Assembly: GCF_000160695.1 (NCBI RefSeq)
Contig: NZ_GG694006.1
Span: 124,001-188,000 of the forward strand
Source: Centipeda flueggei ATCC 43531
GTDB taxonomy: Bacteria; Bacillota; Negativicutes; Selenomonadales; Selenomonadaceae
DNA length: 64,000 nucleotides
Direction of reading: 5' to 3'
The position numbers were made by a program, and so were the translations under genes. The notes under the pieces were generated by a model that had not been told where the DNA came from, ran no database searches, and saw nothing but the letters and a program-made list of their open reading frames with translations. Position 1 is the stretch's first letter. The number at the start of each line of letters is the position of its first letter. Shown piece by piece: positions 35,937-44,279 of this stretch.

Positions 35937-37220
35937 TCATGGCATTTTGGCGACATAGTGACTGAAACTCCCGATGACGAGCTGCGGAAATTCTTCATGA
36001 AGAAGATGCATAAAATTTTTCGTCCCAACGGGCATCCCCTCCCCCCCCGGCATGACTTGCAGAAATTGCGTCGGATCGATATTGAGATTTCTCATCTGAA
36101 TCATCTGGACTGGAAGCTCACGGAAAAATTGCTGCCAAGCATGGAGTTCCTCGGGGCGATCGGTAAATCCCGGAAAATGCAGCAAGTTGATGGAAACATA
36201 TACTTGGTGTTTCAATGCATAATGGATGGACTCCTTAACAGAGTCCAGCTGATAGCTTGCGCGATAATATGCATTGTAGCTTTCAGGCCGTGCGCTAATC
36301 ATGGATACACGCAAAGAATCAAGCCCTGCATCGACAATTTTTCTCATGCCTTCCGGATATCCGGCATTGGAGTTCATGTTGATTTGACCGCGCGTGGTTA
36401 CGCTGCGTATTTTACGAATTCCAGCAGAAATCCGATCTGCGGCAAGCGACGGTTCACCTTCACAGCCCTGTCCAAAGCTGATGATTCCATCCGGGGCGAG
36501 CGAGAGATGATAGATGCCAACCTCAGCGATTTCATCTGCTGTCGGTGCGAAGGTTATTCGCTCTTGCGGAGACGGACAGCATTCTGAGCTCTGTAGGGAT
36601 ATGCAGCCGAGACAGTTGGCATTACAGACGGGTGATGTCGGCACACCGCATTCCCAGCGCCGGTAGAACAGGTTCTGTGCCGTGAGACAATGATAGTTCA
36701 GCGAGCAGTTCCCCACCTGCTCTACAATGCGGTTATGGGGGAGCTCTTTCATCGTGCGGCGCACCAGCTTCTTGAGTCCAGTGCTATTATAGTTGGATGG
36801 ATCCCATTTGTCATTTTCGTCCGTATATACGGCAGTCACCCACAGCTGTCCACGATAGGACAATACGGCAGTATAGCCATATAATGGGAGTAGAGATGCA
36901 TCATCTTTGCGATGAAAAGCAGGAAGATGGGTTCGCGTGTAGCCCTGTGGAAGAATGGCCGCTACGGCAGTGCCATTGATCTCTTCCTCACATCCATCCA
37001 CACGCAGACCCACTGCCTTATGCGAAGGCATAAACATAAGATCAGCACTGTCAGGAAGCGGAATGAGTTCATCGGGATGAAGTAAAACATTTGATGTGCC
37101 AACCCGACCTAACCCCTGCAGATCCACTGCCTCACAGATGTTGCCGTGATGGTCGGCATAGACTGCCGTAATCCTATCCTTCTTCTCATGCAGAAGTGTC
37201 GCCGTTCTCGTTCGTTTCAT
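35937..37220 (-). CDS. Radical SAM protein of unknown function
   Basis: A 427-residue protein with the radical SAM cluster motif CNANCLGC (Cys 199, 203 and 206, CX3CX2C), followed by a close pair of extra cysteines (SSECCPS) and the SAM-binding strand ISFGQGCEGEP; a TIM-barrel-like core continues to about residue 390. The first 190 residues are an unassigned beta-rich domain. The enzyme should make a 5'-deoxyadenosyl radical, but the substrate is not apparent. It overlaps pth by 35 bases, so the two are read together. GAGGGC lies before the ATG. Confidence 0.8.
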   Translation of the reverse strand: MKRTRTATLLHEKKDRITAVYADHHGNICEAVDLQGLGRVGTSNVLLHPDELIPLPDSADLMFMPSHKAVGLRVDGCEEEINGTAVAAILPQGYTRTHLPAFHRKDDASLLPLYGYTAVLSYRGQLWVTAVYTDENDKWDPSNYNSTGLKKLVRRTMKELPHNRIVEQVGNCSLNYHCLTAQNLFYRRWECGVPTSPVCNANCLGCISLQSSECCPSPQERITFAPTADEIAEVGIYHLSLAPDGIISFGQGCEGEPSLAADRISAGIRKIRSVTTRGQINMNSNAGYPEGMRKIVDAGLDSLRVSMISARPESYNAYYRASYQLDSVKESIHYALKHQVYVSINLLHFPGFTDRPEELHAWQQFFRELPVQMIQMRNLNIDPTQFLQVMPGGEGMPVGTKNFMHLLHEEFPQLVIGSFSHYVAKMP

Positions 37221-37812
37221 GATCGCCCTCTTGATGTTTTTTCTTCTTCCGATGTGGATTATAGCGGTTCATTGCGAAATCTGTCCCATCCGTTACGATA
37301 CACGTCACTGCGGGCAAAAGATATGCTATCGTCTCGCGAATCTTTGGCGTATCCTCTGGTGCAAATGGAGCAAGAACGTGGTTGATGACGGTCCATCCGG
37401 CTGGCGGACGCCCAATGCCAATACGAACACGAGCAAACGCCTCGCTGCCGACATGGGAAAGGATAGATTTAATCCCATTATGCCCGCCTGAACTTCCTTT
37501 CTTCCGAATACGTACTGTCCCGACAGGAATATCCATATCATCGTGAACAACGATCAAATCTTCACTGCTCAGTTTGTAGTAGGAAAGCATGGGGCCGATC
37601 GCTTCCCCGCTGTTATTCATATAAGTCAATGGTTTGACAAGGAAAATCTTTTCTCCGCCAATGCGCGCCTCTGCAACAGATGAAGAGAAATCCTCTTTCC
37701 ATGCAGAGACGTTCAGATGCTCTGCCAGAGCATCGATCAGCATGAAGCCAACGTTGTGCTTGGTGTTGGCATACTCTGCTCCAGGATTCCCAAGCCCCGC
37801 AATAAGTTTCAT
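37186..37812 (-). CDS. pth: Peptidyl-tRNA hydrolase
   Basis: Pth recycles peptidyl-tRNA released by stalled ribosomes. The 208-residue protein has GLGNPGAEYANTKHNVGFM with the catalytic His, the Asn in LTYMNNSG, HDDMDIPVG and GSSGGHNGIKSI. It has a basic C-terminal tail (HRKKKKHQ) extending about 15 residues beyond the usual end, in the part that overlaps the radical SAM gene. AAGGAG lies 6 bases before the ATG. Confidence 0.95.
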   Translation of the reverse strand: MKLIAGLGNPGAEYANTKHNVGFMLIDALAEHLNVSAWKEDFSSSVAEARIGGEKIFLVKPLTYMNNSGEAIGPMLSYYKLSSEDLIVVHDDMDIPVGTVRIRKKGSSGGHNGIKSILSHVGSEAFARVRIGIGRPPAGWTVINHVLAPFAPEDTPKIRETIAYLLPAVTCIVTDGTDFAMNRYNPHRKKKKHQEGDHETNENGDTSA

Positions 37813-37815
37813 TCA

Positions 37816-38661
37816 CTACTCCTTCGTCGGATCACCAATCATAAAGAGATAGGCAAGTACTAGTATGCCAAGAGCAATACGATACCAGCCGAATGCGGTA
37901 AAGTCGTTGCGCTTTATGTATCGCAAGAGAAACTGAATCGAGAGAATCGACACGGCAAATGCTGTTACCATGCCAACAGCGAGAATAAGCAGTTCTGCCC
38001 CCGTGTAGTGCCAGCCAAATTTGACAAGTTTCAGAAAGGATGCGCCAAACATGACAGGAATGGCAAGAAAGAAGGTGAATTCCGTTGCGACATAGCGGCT
38101 AGCCCCAAAGATAATGCCGCCAAGGATTGTTGCCCCGGAGCGGCTCGTCCCCGGAACGAGCGAAAGCACCTGAAAGACGCCAATGATGAATGCCGTACGA
38201 TAGTCCAGTGCAGCAAGGCTCTCGACACGCGGCGTCCGGCGTTTATTCCAGCGCTCTACAACAATGAAAAGAATACCGTATAGTATCAGCATGGAAGCAA
38301 CAACAGGCGCATTCATGAAATGTTCTTCCATGTATTTGTTGAACGCGAGCCCGATCACTGCAGCAGGCAGACAGGCAACGATGACTTTCCCCCAGAGATC
38401 CAATGTATCACGTCGCTCTGATCTAGACTTACTTCCAAGAAACGGATTTAGCTTTTTTGCATTCAGTACCACAACAGCAAGAATAGCGCCGAGCTGGATG
38501 ACAACCAAAAACATATCCATAAAGGCAGTTGATACATTCAGTCGAATAAATTCGTCAACGAGGATCATGTGCCCTGTGCTGGACACAGGAAGCCACTCGG
38601 TGAGTCCCTCAACAATTCCCAGAATAACGGCCTTCAGCATCTCCGCCAATGTTATTTCCAC
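37816..38661 (-). CDS. uppP: Undecaprenyl-diphosphatase
   Basis: The BacA/UppP phosphatase regenerates undecaprenyl phosphate, the lipid carrier for cell-wall polymers, in the membrane. The 281-residue protein has about eight helices and the two active-site motifs [14 protein letters not shown] and [12 protein letters not shown]. It starts with GTG 38661, with GGAGG 10 bases upstream. The pth gene follows after 3 bases. Confidence 0.95.
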   Translation of the reverse strand: MEITLAEMLKAVILGIVEGLTEWLPVSSTGHMILVDEFIRLNVSTAFMDMFLVVIQLGAILAVVVLNAKKLNPFLGSKSRSERRDTLDLWGKVIVACLPAAVIGLAFNKYMEEHFMNAPVVASMLILYGILFIVVERWNKRRTPRVESLAALDYRTAFIIGVFQVLSLVPGTSRSGATILGGIIFGASRYVATEFTFFLAIPVMFGASFLKLVKFGWHYTGAELLILAVGMVTAFAVSILSIQFLLRYIKRNDFTAFGWYRIALGILVLAYLFMIGDPTKE

Positions 38662-38744
38662 GGTATATAAATCCTCCTTCGACTATACCAACAGAAACAT
38701 ACTATATATGCGTGCGCCTGTGTGGTACCACTAAAATCCCGCCT

Positions 38745-38753
38745 ATTATAGCA
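38745..38753 (-). promoter_or_regulatory. Extended -10 promoter of uppP
   Basis: On the minus strand TGCTATAAT combines a TGn element with a consensus -10; the -35 region is weak. The start site lies near 38738, some 75 bases before uppP. Confidence 0.55.
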
Positions 38754-38784
38754 TACTTACCTGGCTTATGCACGATACGCATAG

Positions 38785-38806
38785 AAAAAAGGCTGCCGAA
38801 GCAGCC
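38785..38806 (-). terminator. Terminator after gdhA
   Basis: Minus strand GGCTGC-TTCG-GCAGCC followed by TTTTTT: a compact stem with a very stable UUCG loop. Confidence 0.93.
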
Positions 38807-38825
38807 CTCGTTCAAACGTTTTCTT

Positions 38826-40175
38826 TTAGACCAAACCATGTGCCAGCATGACGTCTGCCACCTTGGAGAATGCAGTGATATTTGCGCCCGCAACGAGATC
38901 ATCGGGGTCAGCATAAAGCTCTGCATTTTTCTTCGCATCACGATAGATATGGCTCATGATCTTGCGAAGGCGCTTATCCACCTTCTCAAAAGTCCACTGG
39001 CGGCGCTCAGAGTTCTGCGACATCTCAAGGGCGGATACGGCCACACCGCCCGCATTGGCTGCCTTTGCCGGGGCAAAAAGCACTTTGTGGCTCTGGAAAT
39101 ACGCAATGGCATCGAGCGTAGACGGCATATTTGCACCTTCGCCGACAGCTTGGACTCCATTAGCGACCAGCAGCTTGGCAGAATCCAGATTGATTTCACT
39201 CTGTGTCGCGCACGGAAGTGCAATATCGCACTTCACCGACCAGACGCCGCTGCATCCTTCGTGATACTCTGCATTCGGGTGCGTATCTGCATATTCCTTA
39301 ATTCGTGCACGACGCACTTCCTTGATCTCCTTGAGTGCAGCAAGGTCAATGCCGTCCGGATCATAGATGTAGCCGTTCGAATCGGAGCACGTTACAACCT
39401 TCGCACCAAATTCCTGCGCCTTCTCAATGGCATAAGTAGCGACATTTCCAGCGCCGGAGACAACGATTGTTTTGCCAGCGAGGTCGATTCCTTTTGCCGC
39501 AAGCATATCCTGCACGAAGTAGAGAAGGCCATAGCCCGTCGCTTCAGTACGCGCAAGACTTCCCCAATAGTCCGTACGTTTGCCCGTCAGGACACCCGCA
39601 TCGTAGGAGTCACGAATGCGCTTGTACTGCCCAAAGAGATAGCCGATCTCACGCCCGCCGACGCCAATATCGCCTGCCGGCACATCCACATTCGGGCCGA
39701 TATGACGATAGAGCTCCGTCATAAAGCTCTGGCAGAATTTCATCACTTCGTTATCTGAGCGACCGTGCGGGTCAAAATCTGACCCCCCTTTGCCGCCGCC
39801 GATGGGAAGGCCGGTCAGAGCATTCTTGAAGACCTGCTCGAAAGCAAGGAATTTCAGGATGTCAAGCGTAACACTTGGATGGAAGCGGAGACCTCCCTTG
39901 TAGGGTCCCAAGGTGCTGGACATCTGGACGCGGAATCCGCGGTTGACCTGAATCTCACCTTTGTCGTCTACCCAAGGTACACGGAAGGAGATGATGCGGT
40001 CCGGTTCGATCATGCGCTCCAGAATCTTGTGCTCCTTATACTCAGGATGCTTTTCCAAGAGAGGGACAACCGAGGTCAGCACCTCACTGACGGTATTTTT
40101 AAAATGGCTTTGATCGGGATCGCGCTTCGATACTAGATCCAAAATATCATCCACGTACTGTTTCATGTTCGACAT
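38826..40175 (-). CDS. gdhA: NADP-type glutamate dehydrogenase
   Basis: Assimilates ammonia by reductive amination of 2-oxoglutarate. At 449 residues it matches the hexameric bacterial NADP-dependent class: GPYKGGLRFHPSV, the catalytic Lys region LPIGGGKGGSDFDPHG, VPAGDIGVGGREIG and the nucleotide-binding VVSGAGNVATYA. GGGAGG stands 7 bases before the ATG. It is a single-gene unit with its own extended -10 promoter and terminator. Confidence 0.96.
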   Translation of the reverse strand: MSNMKQYVDDILDLVSKRDPDQSHFKNTVSEVLTSVVPLLEKHPEYKEHKILERMIEPDRIISFRVPWVDDKGEIQVNRGFRVQMSSTLGPYKGGLRFHPSVTLDILKFLAFEQVFKNALTGLPIGGGKGGSDFDPHGRSDNEVMKFCQSFMTELYRHIGPNVDVPAGDIGVGGREIGYLFGQYKRIRDSYDAGVLTGKRTDYWGSLARTEATGYGLLYFVQDMLAAKGIDLAGKTIVVSGAGNVATYAIEKAQEFGAKVVTCSDSNGYIYDPDGIDLAALKEIKEVRRARIKEYADTHPNAEYHEGCSGVWSVKCDIALPCATQSEINLDSAKLLVANGVQAVGEGANMPSTLDAIAYFQSHKVLFAPAKAANAGGVAVSALEMSQNSERRQWTFEKVDKRLRKIMSHIYRDAKKNAELYADPDDLVAGANITAFSKVADVMLAHGLV

Positions 40176-40226
40176 AATAATTCCTCCCTCTTATCCTTCC
40201 TGGAGATTATCCAGTGAACGAGAATG

Positions 40227-40235
40227 AGTATAGCA
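40227..40235 (-). promoter_or_regulatory. Extended -10 promoter of gdhA
   Basis: Minus strand TGCTATACT; no strong -35. A small hairpin CTGGA/TCCAG lies between it and the gene. Confidence 0.5.
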
Positions 40236-40297
40236 TAGAGGGTGAAGTTTTGTATAGCGGTTGTGGTCATGAATACAATATGCATTTACAAATACAG

Positions 40298-40342
40298 AGA
40301 GTGTTCCCCTACTCCCGTTCAATGAGGAGAAAGGAACACTCT
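40298..40342 (-). terminator. Possible terminator after rlmH
   Basis: AGAGTGTTCC (40298-40307) pairs perfectly with GGAACACTCT (40333-40342), with an inner CTCC/GGAG helix. The following T-run on the minus strand is weak, so termination is only likely. Confidence 0.5.
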
Positions 40343-40349
40343 TCCCAAT

Positions 40350-40829
40350 TTATAGATGGTATGGTTCATGACGGCTGATCTTGAACGAGCGATAGATCTG
40401 TTCCATTAAGAACAGCCGTATCAGTTGATGCGGCAGGGTAAATTGTGAGAAGGACAGTCGCAGATCTGCACGTTGGCGCAATTCATCAGACAGTCCGAAG
40501 GGACCGCCGATCAGAAATGCAATATGGCTTTCTCCCATGAGTATCAGCCGATCAATCCGTGCGGAAAACTTCTCGGAAGACATCTCCTCGCCGCCCACAT
40601 CCAAAACGATCAGGTAAGCCCTCTGTGGGATTTGCGAAGACAGCCGTTCGCCCTCGCGGCGAAGAACTTCCTCCTTTTCTGCAAGAGAAGGTCGGTCCTT
40701 CATGCGTTCTTCGATGATCTCGATCGTACGCAGATCGGCATAAGGGCGGAGACGTTTTTCATACTCTGCGACTCCATCACGCAGATATTTTTCCTTCAGT
40801 TTTCCAGCACAGACAACGGTGATCTTCAA
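40350..40829 (-). CDS. rlmH: 23S rRNA (pseudouridine-1915-N3) methyltransferase
   Basis: A small SPOUT-class (trefoil knot) methyltransferase of 159 residues, the usual size. The SAM-binding knot shows LIGGPFGLSDELRQRA and the C-terminus LIRLFLMEQIYRSFKISRHEPYH is diagnostic. The start is TTG 40829 overlapping the htrA stop (TTGA), with AGGAGG just upstream. Confidence 0.94.
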   Translation of the reverse strand: MKITVVCAGKLKEKYLRDGVAEYEKRLRPYADLRTIEIIEERMKDRPSLAEKEEVLRREGERLSSQIPQRAYLIVLDVGGEEMSSEKFSARIDRLILMGESHIAFLIGGPFGLSDELRQRADLRLSFSQFTLPHQLIRLFLMEQIYRSFKISRHEPYHL

Positions 40830-41935
40830 CGATCCTCCTGCGGCATCTCTTCAAGTACAACCTCTACTTTATGTTTTGTATCGTTGCGGTCATATGTTAC
40901 CGTTACCTTATCACCAACCTTATAGGAAGCAATCTTATTGCGCAGATCGGAAACACTATTTACTTCTTCTCCATTGATTTCAAGGATAATATCCCCGCGC
41001 TGGAAGCCGGCTTTTCCACAAGGACCATCGAGTGAAAGGCGGAAGATATAAACCCCCTTGTCAATGTTTAGCTGATAACCATAACGTGCCGCAGTAGTCG
41101 GATCGAATACAGAAACGCCGAGATATGGACGTGCCACGTAGCCTTTCTCAATCAGTTCATTTACAATTGCCTGAACAGTGTTGATGGGAATGGAAAATCC
41201 CATACCTTCTACACCGCTTGCGGCAACTTTGGCACTATTGATACCGATGACTTCTCCATCAGCATTCACCAGTGCACCACCGGAGTTTCCAGGACTGATC
41301 GCTGCATCCGTCTGAAAAAGTTTGACACGACGATCGCTGACATCGAGCGTACGATTCAGCGCACTGATGACACCTGCCGTGACGCTTCCTTGAAACTCCA
41401 GGCCCATTGGATTCCCGATTGCAATGGCAGGTTCACCAACGACCACACCATCTGAGTCACCAAAGCGTGCTGTTGGCAGATTATCCTCGTCCACCTTCAC
41501 CACAGCAAGATCGGTAAATTCATCTTGACCGACTAGTTTCCCTTTTAGGGTTCGTCCGTCCGAAAGGGAAACAATGATCTCCTTTGCGCCACTAATGACG
41601 TGATTGTTCGTAACGATATATCCGTCGCTGCGAAAGATAACACCAGAGCCAACGCCCTCAGTCTGAACAGGGTTATTGAACCAATCACGCGCAACAGCCT
41701 TGTTGGTAATACCTACAACAGCAGGACCAACAGCTTTTGCCGCGCGCACGACCGGGGTGTTTCGTGCATCAGAAACATTTGAGATGTTAACGGTCTGTGC
41801 CGGATTTGTTACTGTCGACCGACTATCAGCAGCAGTTCCCATCGAACATCCACCCAAAATAATAAGCAATACTAAAACGGCTGCTGCAGTCAAGATAGGG
41901 CCTTTACGCTGATAAAATTTTGATTGTGAATTCAT
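40826..41935 (-). CDS. htrA: HtrA/DegP-like serine protease with PDZ domain
   Basis: A 369-residue S1C protease acting outside the cytoplasmic membrane on misfolded proteins. The N-terminus has a hydrophobic segment at about 13-29 ending LGGC, so it may be a lipoprotein rather than a plain membrane anchor. The triad is visible as His (YIVTNNHVISG), Asp (FTDLAVVKV) and Ser (ISPGNSGGALVN); a single PDZ domain occupies about residues 275-362. AAAGGAG precedes the ATG. The order MBL hydrolase-htrA-rlmH is common in Firmicutes. Confidence 0.93.
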   Translation of the reverse strand: MNSQSKFYQRKGPILTAAAVLVLLIILGGCSMGTAADSRSTVTNPAQTVNISNVSDARNTPVVRAAKAVGPAVVGITNKAVARDWFNNPVQTEGVGSGVIFRSDGYIVTNNHVISGAKEIIVSLSDGRTLKGKLVGQDEFTDLAVVKVDEDNLPTARFGDSDGVVVGEPAIAIGNPMGLEFQGSVTAGVISALNRTLDVSDRRVKLFQTDAAISPGNSGGALVNADGEVIGINSAKVAASGVEGMGFSIPINTVQAIVNELIEKGYVARPYLGVSVFDPTTAARYGYQLNIDKGVYIFRLSLDGPCGKAGFQRGDIILEINGEEVNSVSDLRNKIASYKVGDKVTVTYDRNDTKHKVEVVLEEMPQEDR

Positions 41936-41950
41936 AATTACATCTCCTTT

Positions 41951-42709
41951 TTACAGAATAATTTCTGCACCGCCTTCCGGCTGACAAGTCTCAATATCCA
42001 GCATCATACCGCGCGATGCAAGAATGTCTTTGATTGTTTTTTCAGCAAGATCAGGGCTGTTGTTTTCTTCGGAAAGATGTGCCAAAAGCACCTTATGAGG
42101 AGGGTGGTTCATTCGTGTTAAAGCCCATCCTGCCTCAGAATTGGCAAGATGCCCGCGATTTGATAGAATTCGCCGTTTTAGAGACCATGGATATCGCCCT
42201 TTCCGTAGCATATCCATATCATGGTTAGCTTCCAAAATAAGCACATCTGAATCTTCTATTGCATTCTGTACCGTATCGGTCACAACCCCGAGATCCGTTG
42301 CAATTGTACAGGAATAGGAGCCTGTAATACGAAAGCCACATGGATCCACTGCGTCATGCAATATAGGGAATGGATGCACCATAACATTACCAATTGGAAT
42401 CGATTCGGTTATGCTTTGCATATATTTAGAGAACATTCCTCCTCCAGGGATGTGAGAAAGTGTCCCTGACGTTGCAAAAATTGGCACATGATATTGCCTT
42501 GTAAATGTTTTTAGTCCACGTACATGATCAATATGTTCGTGTGTGATAAGCAAAGCGTCTAAGCTTTTGGGGTCAATTCCATGTGCTTGTAGCCTTTTTG
42601 TAATACGTGCTGCACTAATACCGGCATCTACAAGCATCCTTATTCCATCCAGTTCAACATATATTGCATTTCCCTTGCTCCCACTCGCTAATACCGTTAC
42701 GCGCAACAT
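41951..42709 (-). CDS. Metallo-beta-lactamase-fold hydrolase (YycJ/WalJ-like)
   Basis: A 252-residue MBL-fold protein with the zinc motif THEHIDHVRGL, a following His in FPILHDAVDP and the Asp in IATDLGVVTDT. It resembles YycJ/WalJ, which is encoded beside htrA and rlmH in the walRK region of low-GC Firmicutes and acts as a 5'-3' exonuclease in some reports. The walRK genes themselves are not here. Ribosome site GGGAGAT lies close before the ATG. Confidence 0.87.
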   Translation of the reverse strand: MLRVTVLASGSKGNAIYVELDGIRMLVDAGISAARITKRLQAHGIDPKSLDALLITHEHIDHVRGLKTFTRQYHVPIFATSGTLSHIPGGGMFSKYMQSITESIPIGNVMVHPFPILHDAVDPCGFRITGSYSCTIATDLGVVTDTVQNAIEDSDVLILEANHDMDMLRKGRYPWSLKRRILSNRGHLANSEAGWALTRMNHPPHKVLLAHLSEENNSPDLAEKTIKDILASRGMMLDIETCQPEGGAEIIL

Positions 42710-42813
42710 ATCTCCCTCGCTTCAGATTCAATAATATTCCCGCATTCTGTAAATATCCTGCATTTATATATACAAAAGGTTATGGATGGGATAAAATAAT
42801 GATACTCCCATTT

Positions 42814-42842
42814 TTTATAGTACATCATATACTAGTCAACAA
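42814..42842 (-). promoter_or_regulatory. Candidate promoter of the MBL-htrA-rlmH genes
   Basis: Minus strand TTGTTG (42842-42837), 17 bases, TATAAA (42819-42814), about 100 bases before the start codon. Confidence 0.45.
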
Positions 42843-42877
42843 AACCGAACACGAAAATATAAAATCAGTCAAGGGAA

Positions 42878-43054
42878 CTTTGATTGCGTACAGTGCCCGC
42901 GAAGATGCAATACTCGGCATGCTTCAGGCTACGATTCAAAGGGGAAGATAGCCGAGCGTATACGCAGGGCTATCTTCGTTGTATAAAACCACGCGGCTAT
43001 CGCATGGTTTTCTTTTATACAAAAAGCGCAGGAAATCTCTCTCCTGCGCTTTTT
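42878..43054. ncRNA. Structured intergenic region, possible small RNA
   Basis: The 442-base gap 42710-43151 holds four consecutive hairpins. A (42878-42941) is a long stem: CTTTGA/TCAAAG, CGTA/TACG, GCC/GGC and GAAGATGC/GCATGCTTC with internal loops. B (42944-42977) is GAAGATAGCC/GGCTATCTTC. C (42979-43022) is TTGTATAAAA/TTTTATACAA with an inner CCA-GCG helix. D (43021-43054) is the terminator. The left arm of B (GATAGCC) can alternatively pair with GGCTATC in the head of C. No convincing reading frame or known RNA family was recognised. The strand is uncertain, although D ends a rightward RNA well. Confidence 0.5.
43021..43054. terminator. Strong bidirectional terminator after rpsA
   Basis: AAAAAGCGCAGGA (43021-43033) pairs perfectly with TCCTGCGCTTTTT (43042-43054). 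It can end rpsA leftwards and any rightward RNA from the hairpin array. Confidence 0.85.
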
Positions 43055-43151
43055 GCTTTCACTTTTGAGTCACCACAAAGATAATGCACGCTATACTTTT
43101 ACAAAGTTATGTACAACTCGAGCACTGAAGTAGATCAAGATATTTCTTGAC

Positions 43152-44279
43152 TCACTCGCTTGTGTGCTCGCTCTCCTCCTCAGATGCACCTTCATACTTC
43201 TTGATGTCGGCGCTGTCCGCATCACGCTTTGCCTTAGTGATGGAGAGAGAGATACGCTTACGTTTCGTGTCGATGCGGAGCACCTTGACGATAACGATGT
43301 CGCCTGTGTGCACTGCCTCATCTGCACGTTCTATGCGTTTCTCGGCAAGCTCTCCCATCGGGATTAGCCCGTCAAAGCCAGGCTCAATCTCCATGAATGC
43401 ACCAAAGTCTGTCAGCTTGATGATCTTGCCTTCGATGAAGTCGCCCTCGGCGTATTTCTCCGCCTTTTCGATCCACGGATCCGGGAGCGTATCCTTGACC
43501 GAGAGCGAGATGCGCTTAGTGTCGCGATCCACGCTCTTGACGTAGACATCAAGCTCCTGCCCCACCTCAAGCACCTCCGAAGGATGCTTAACACGATGCC
43601 ATGCCAGATCAGAAATATGCGCGAGTCCGTCCACGCCGCCGATGTCGATGAATGCACCGTAATCTACGAGACGCTTGACTGTGCCACGTACAATCTGCTC
43701 CGGTTCAATCGCAGAGAACACAGCCTCTTCCTTTTCTGCGCGGTCACGCTCGAGCAACTTGCGGCGCGAAAGGACGAGACGGCGCTTCTGCACGTCGATC
43801 TCAATAATCTCTGCCTCAACTGTTTGATCAACATAGACGGAGAGATCTTTGACGAAGTGAAGCTCCATCTGGGATGCAGGAATAAAGCCGCGCAGTCCCA
43901 TGACGTAAGCAACGAGACCGCCCTTGACTTCTTTGGCAACCTTTGCCTCAACGGTTTCGCCCTTCTCCTTGATGACCTCGATGTCTTTCCACGCTGCCAT
44001 CTTGTCGGCTTCAACCTTCGAGAGGCTGCCGCCGTTATCGCCGCCAAGAGACTTGATGTAGACATCAATCTCATCGCCAACCTTCACAACATCGCGTGCA
44101 TCGTCCGGTGCAGGAACGGCAAGATCCCTCTTGGAGACAGGAATCTCCTGCTTGTAGCCAATATCCACATACGCCTCATCGCGGGATACCTGGACAACGA
44201 CCCCTTTGACCACGGTGCGCTCTTGGATATCGGGCATATCTTCCTGTTCCAAAAGTTCCTTCATGCTCTGCTCTGACAC
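43152..44279 (-). CDS. rpsA: Ribosomal protein S1
   Basis: S1 brings mRNA to the 30S subunit. This 375-residue form has four S1 (OB-fold) domains, at about 22-95, 108-175, 195-263 and 282-350, the last two best conserved (GAFIDIGGVDGLAHISD; GAFMEIEPGFDGLIPMGE), and an acidic tail. GTG 44279 has AAGGAGG 10 bases upstream and overlaps ispH by 19 bases in another frame. In several Clostridia IspH and S1 form one fused protein; here they are separate but coupled. Confidence 0.93.
   Translation of the reverse strand: MSEQSMKELLEQEDMPDIQERTVVKGVVVQVSRDEAYVDIGYKQEIPVSKRDLAVPAPDDARDVVKVGDEIDVYIKSLGGDNGGSLSKVEADKMAAWKDIEVIKEKGETVEAKVAKEVKGGLVAYVMGLRGFIPASQMELHFVKDLSVYVDQTVEAEIIEIDVQKRRLVLSRRKLLERDRAEKEEAVFSAIEPEQIVRGTVKRLVDYGAFIDIGGVDGLAHISDLAWHRVKHPSEVLEVGQELDVYVKSVDRDTKRISLSVKDTLPDPWIEKAEKYAEGDFIEGKIIKLTDFGAFMEIEPGFDGLIPMGELAEKRIERADEAVHTGDIVIVKVLRIDTKRKRISLSITKAKRDADSADIKKYEGASEEESEHTSE

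Noticed and set aside
42884-43084. 66-codon open frame across the hairpin array between the MBL hydrolase gene and rpsA
   Set aside because: It reads through three hairpins and a terminator, has no ribosome site of note and an unremarkable product; structure, not coding, explains the conservation of complementary arms.
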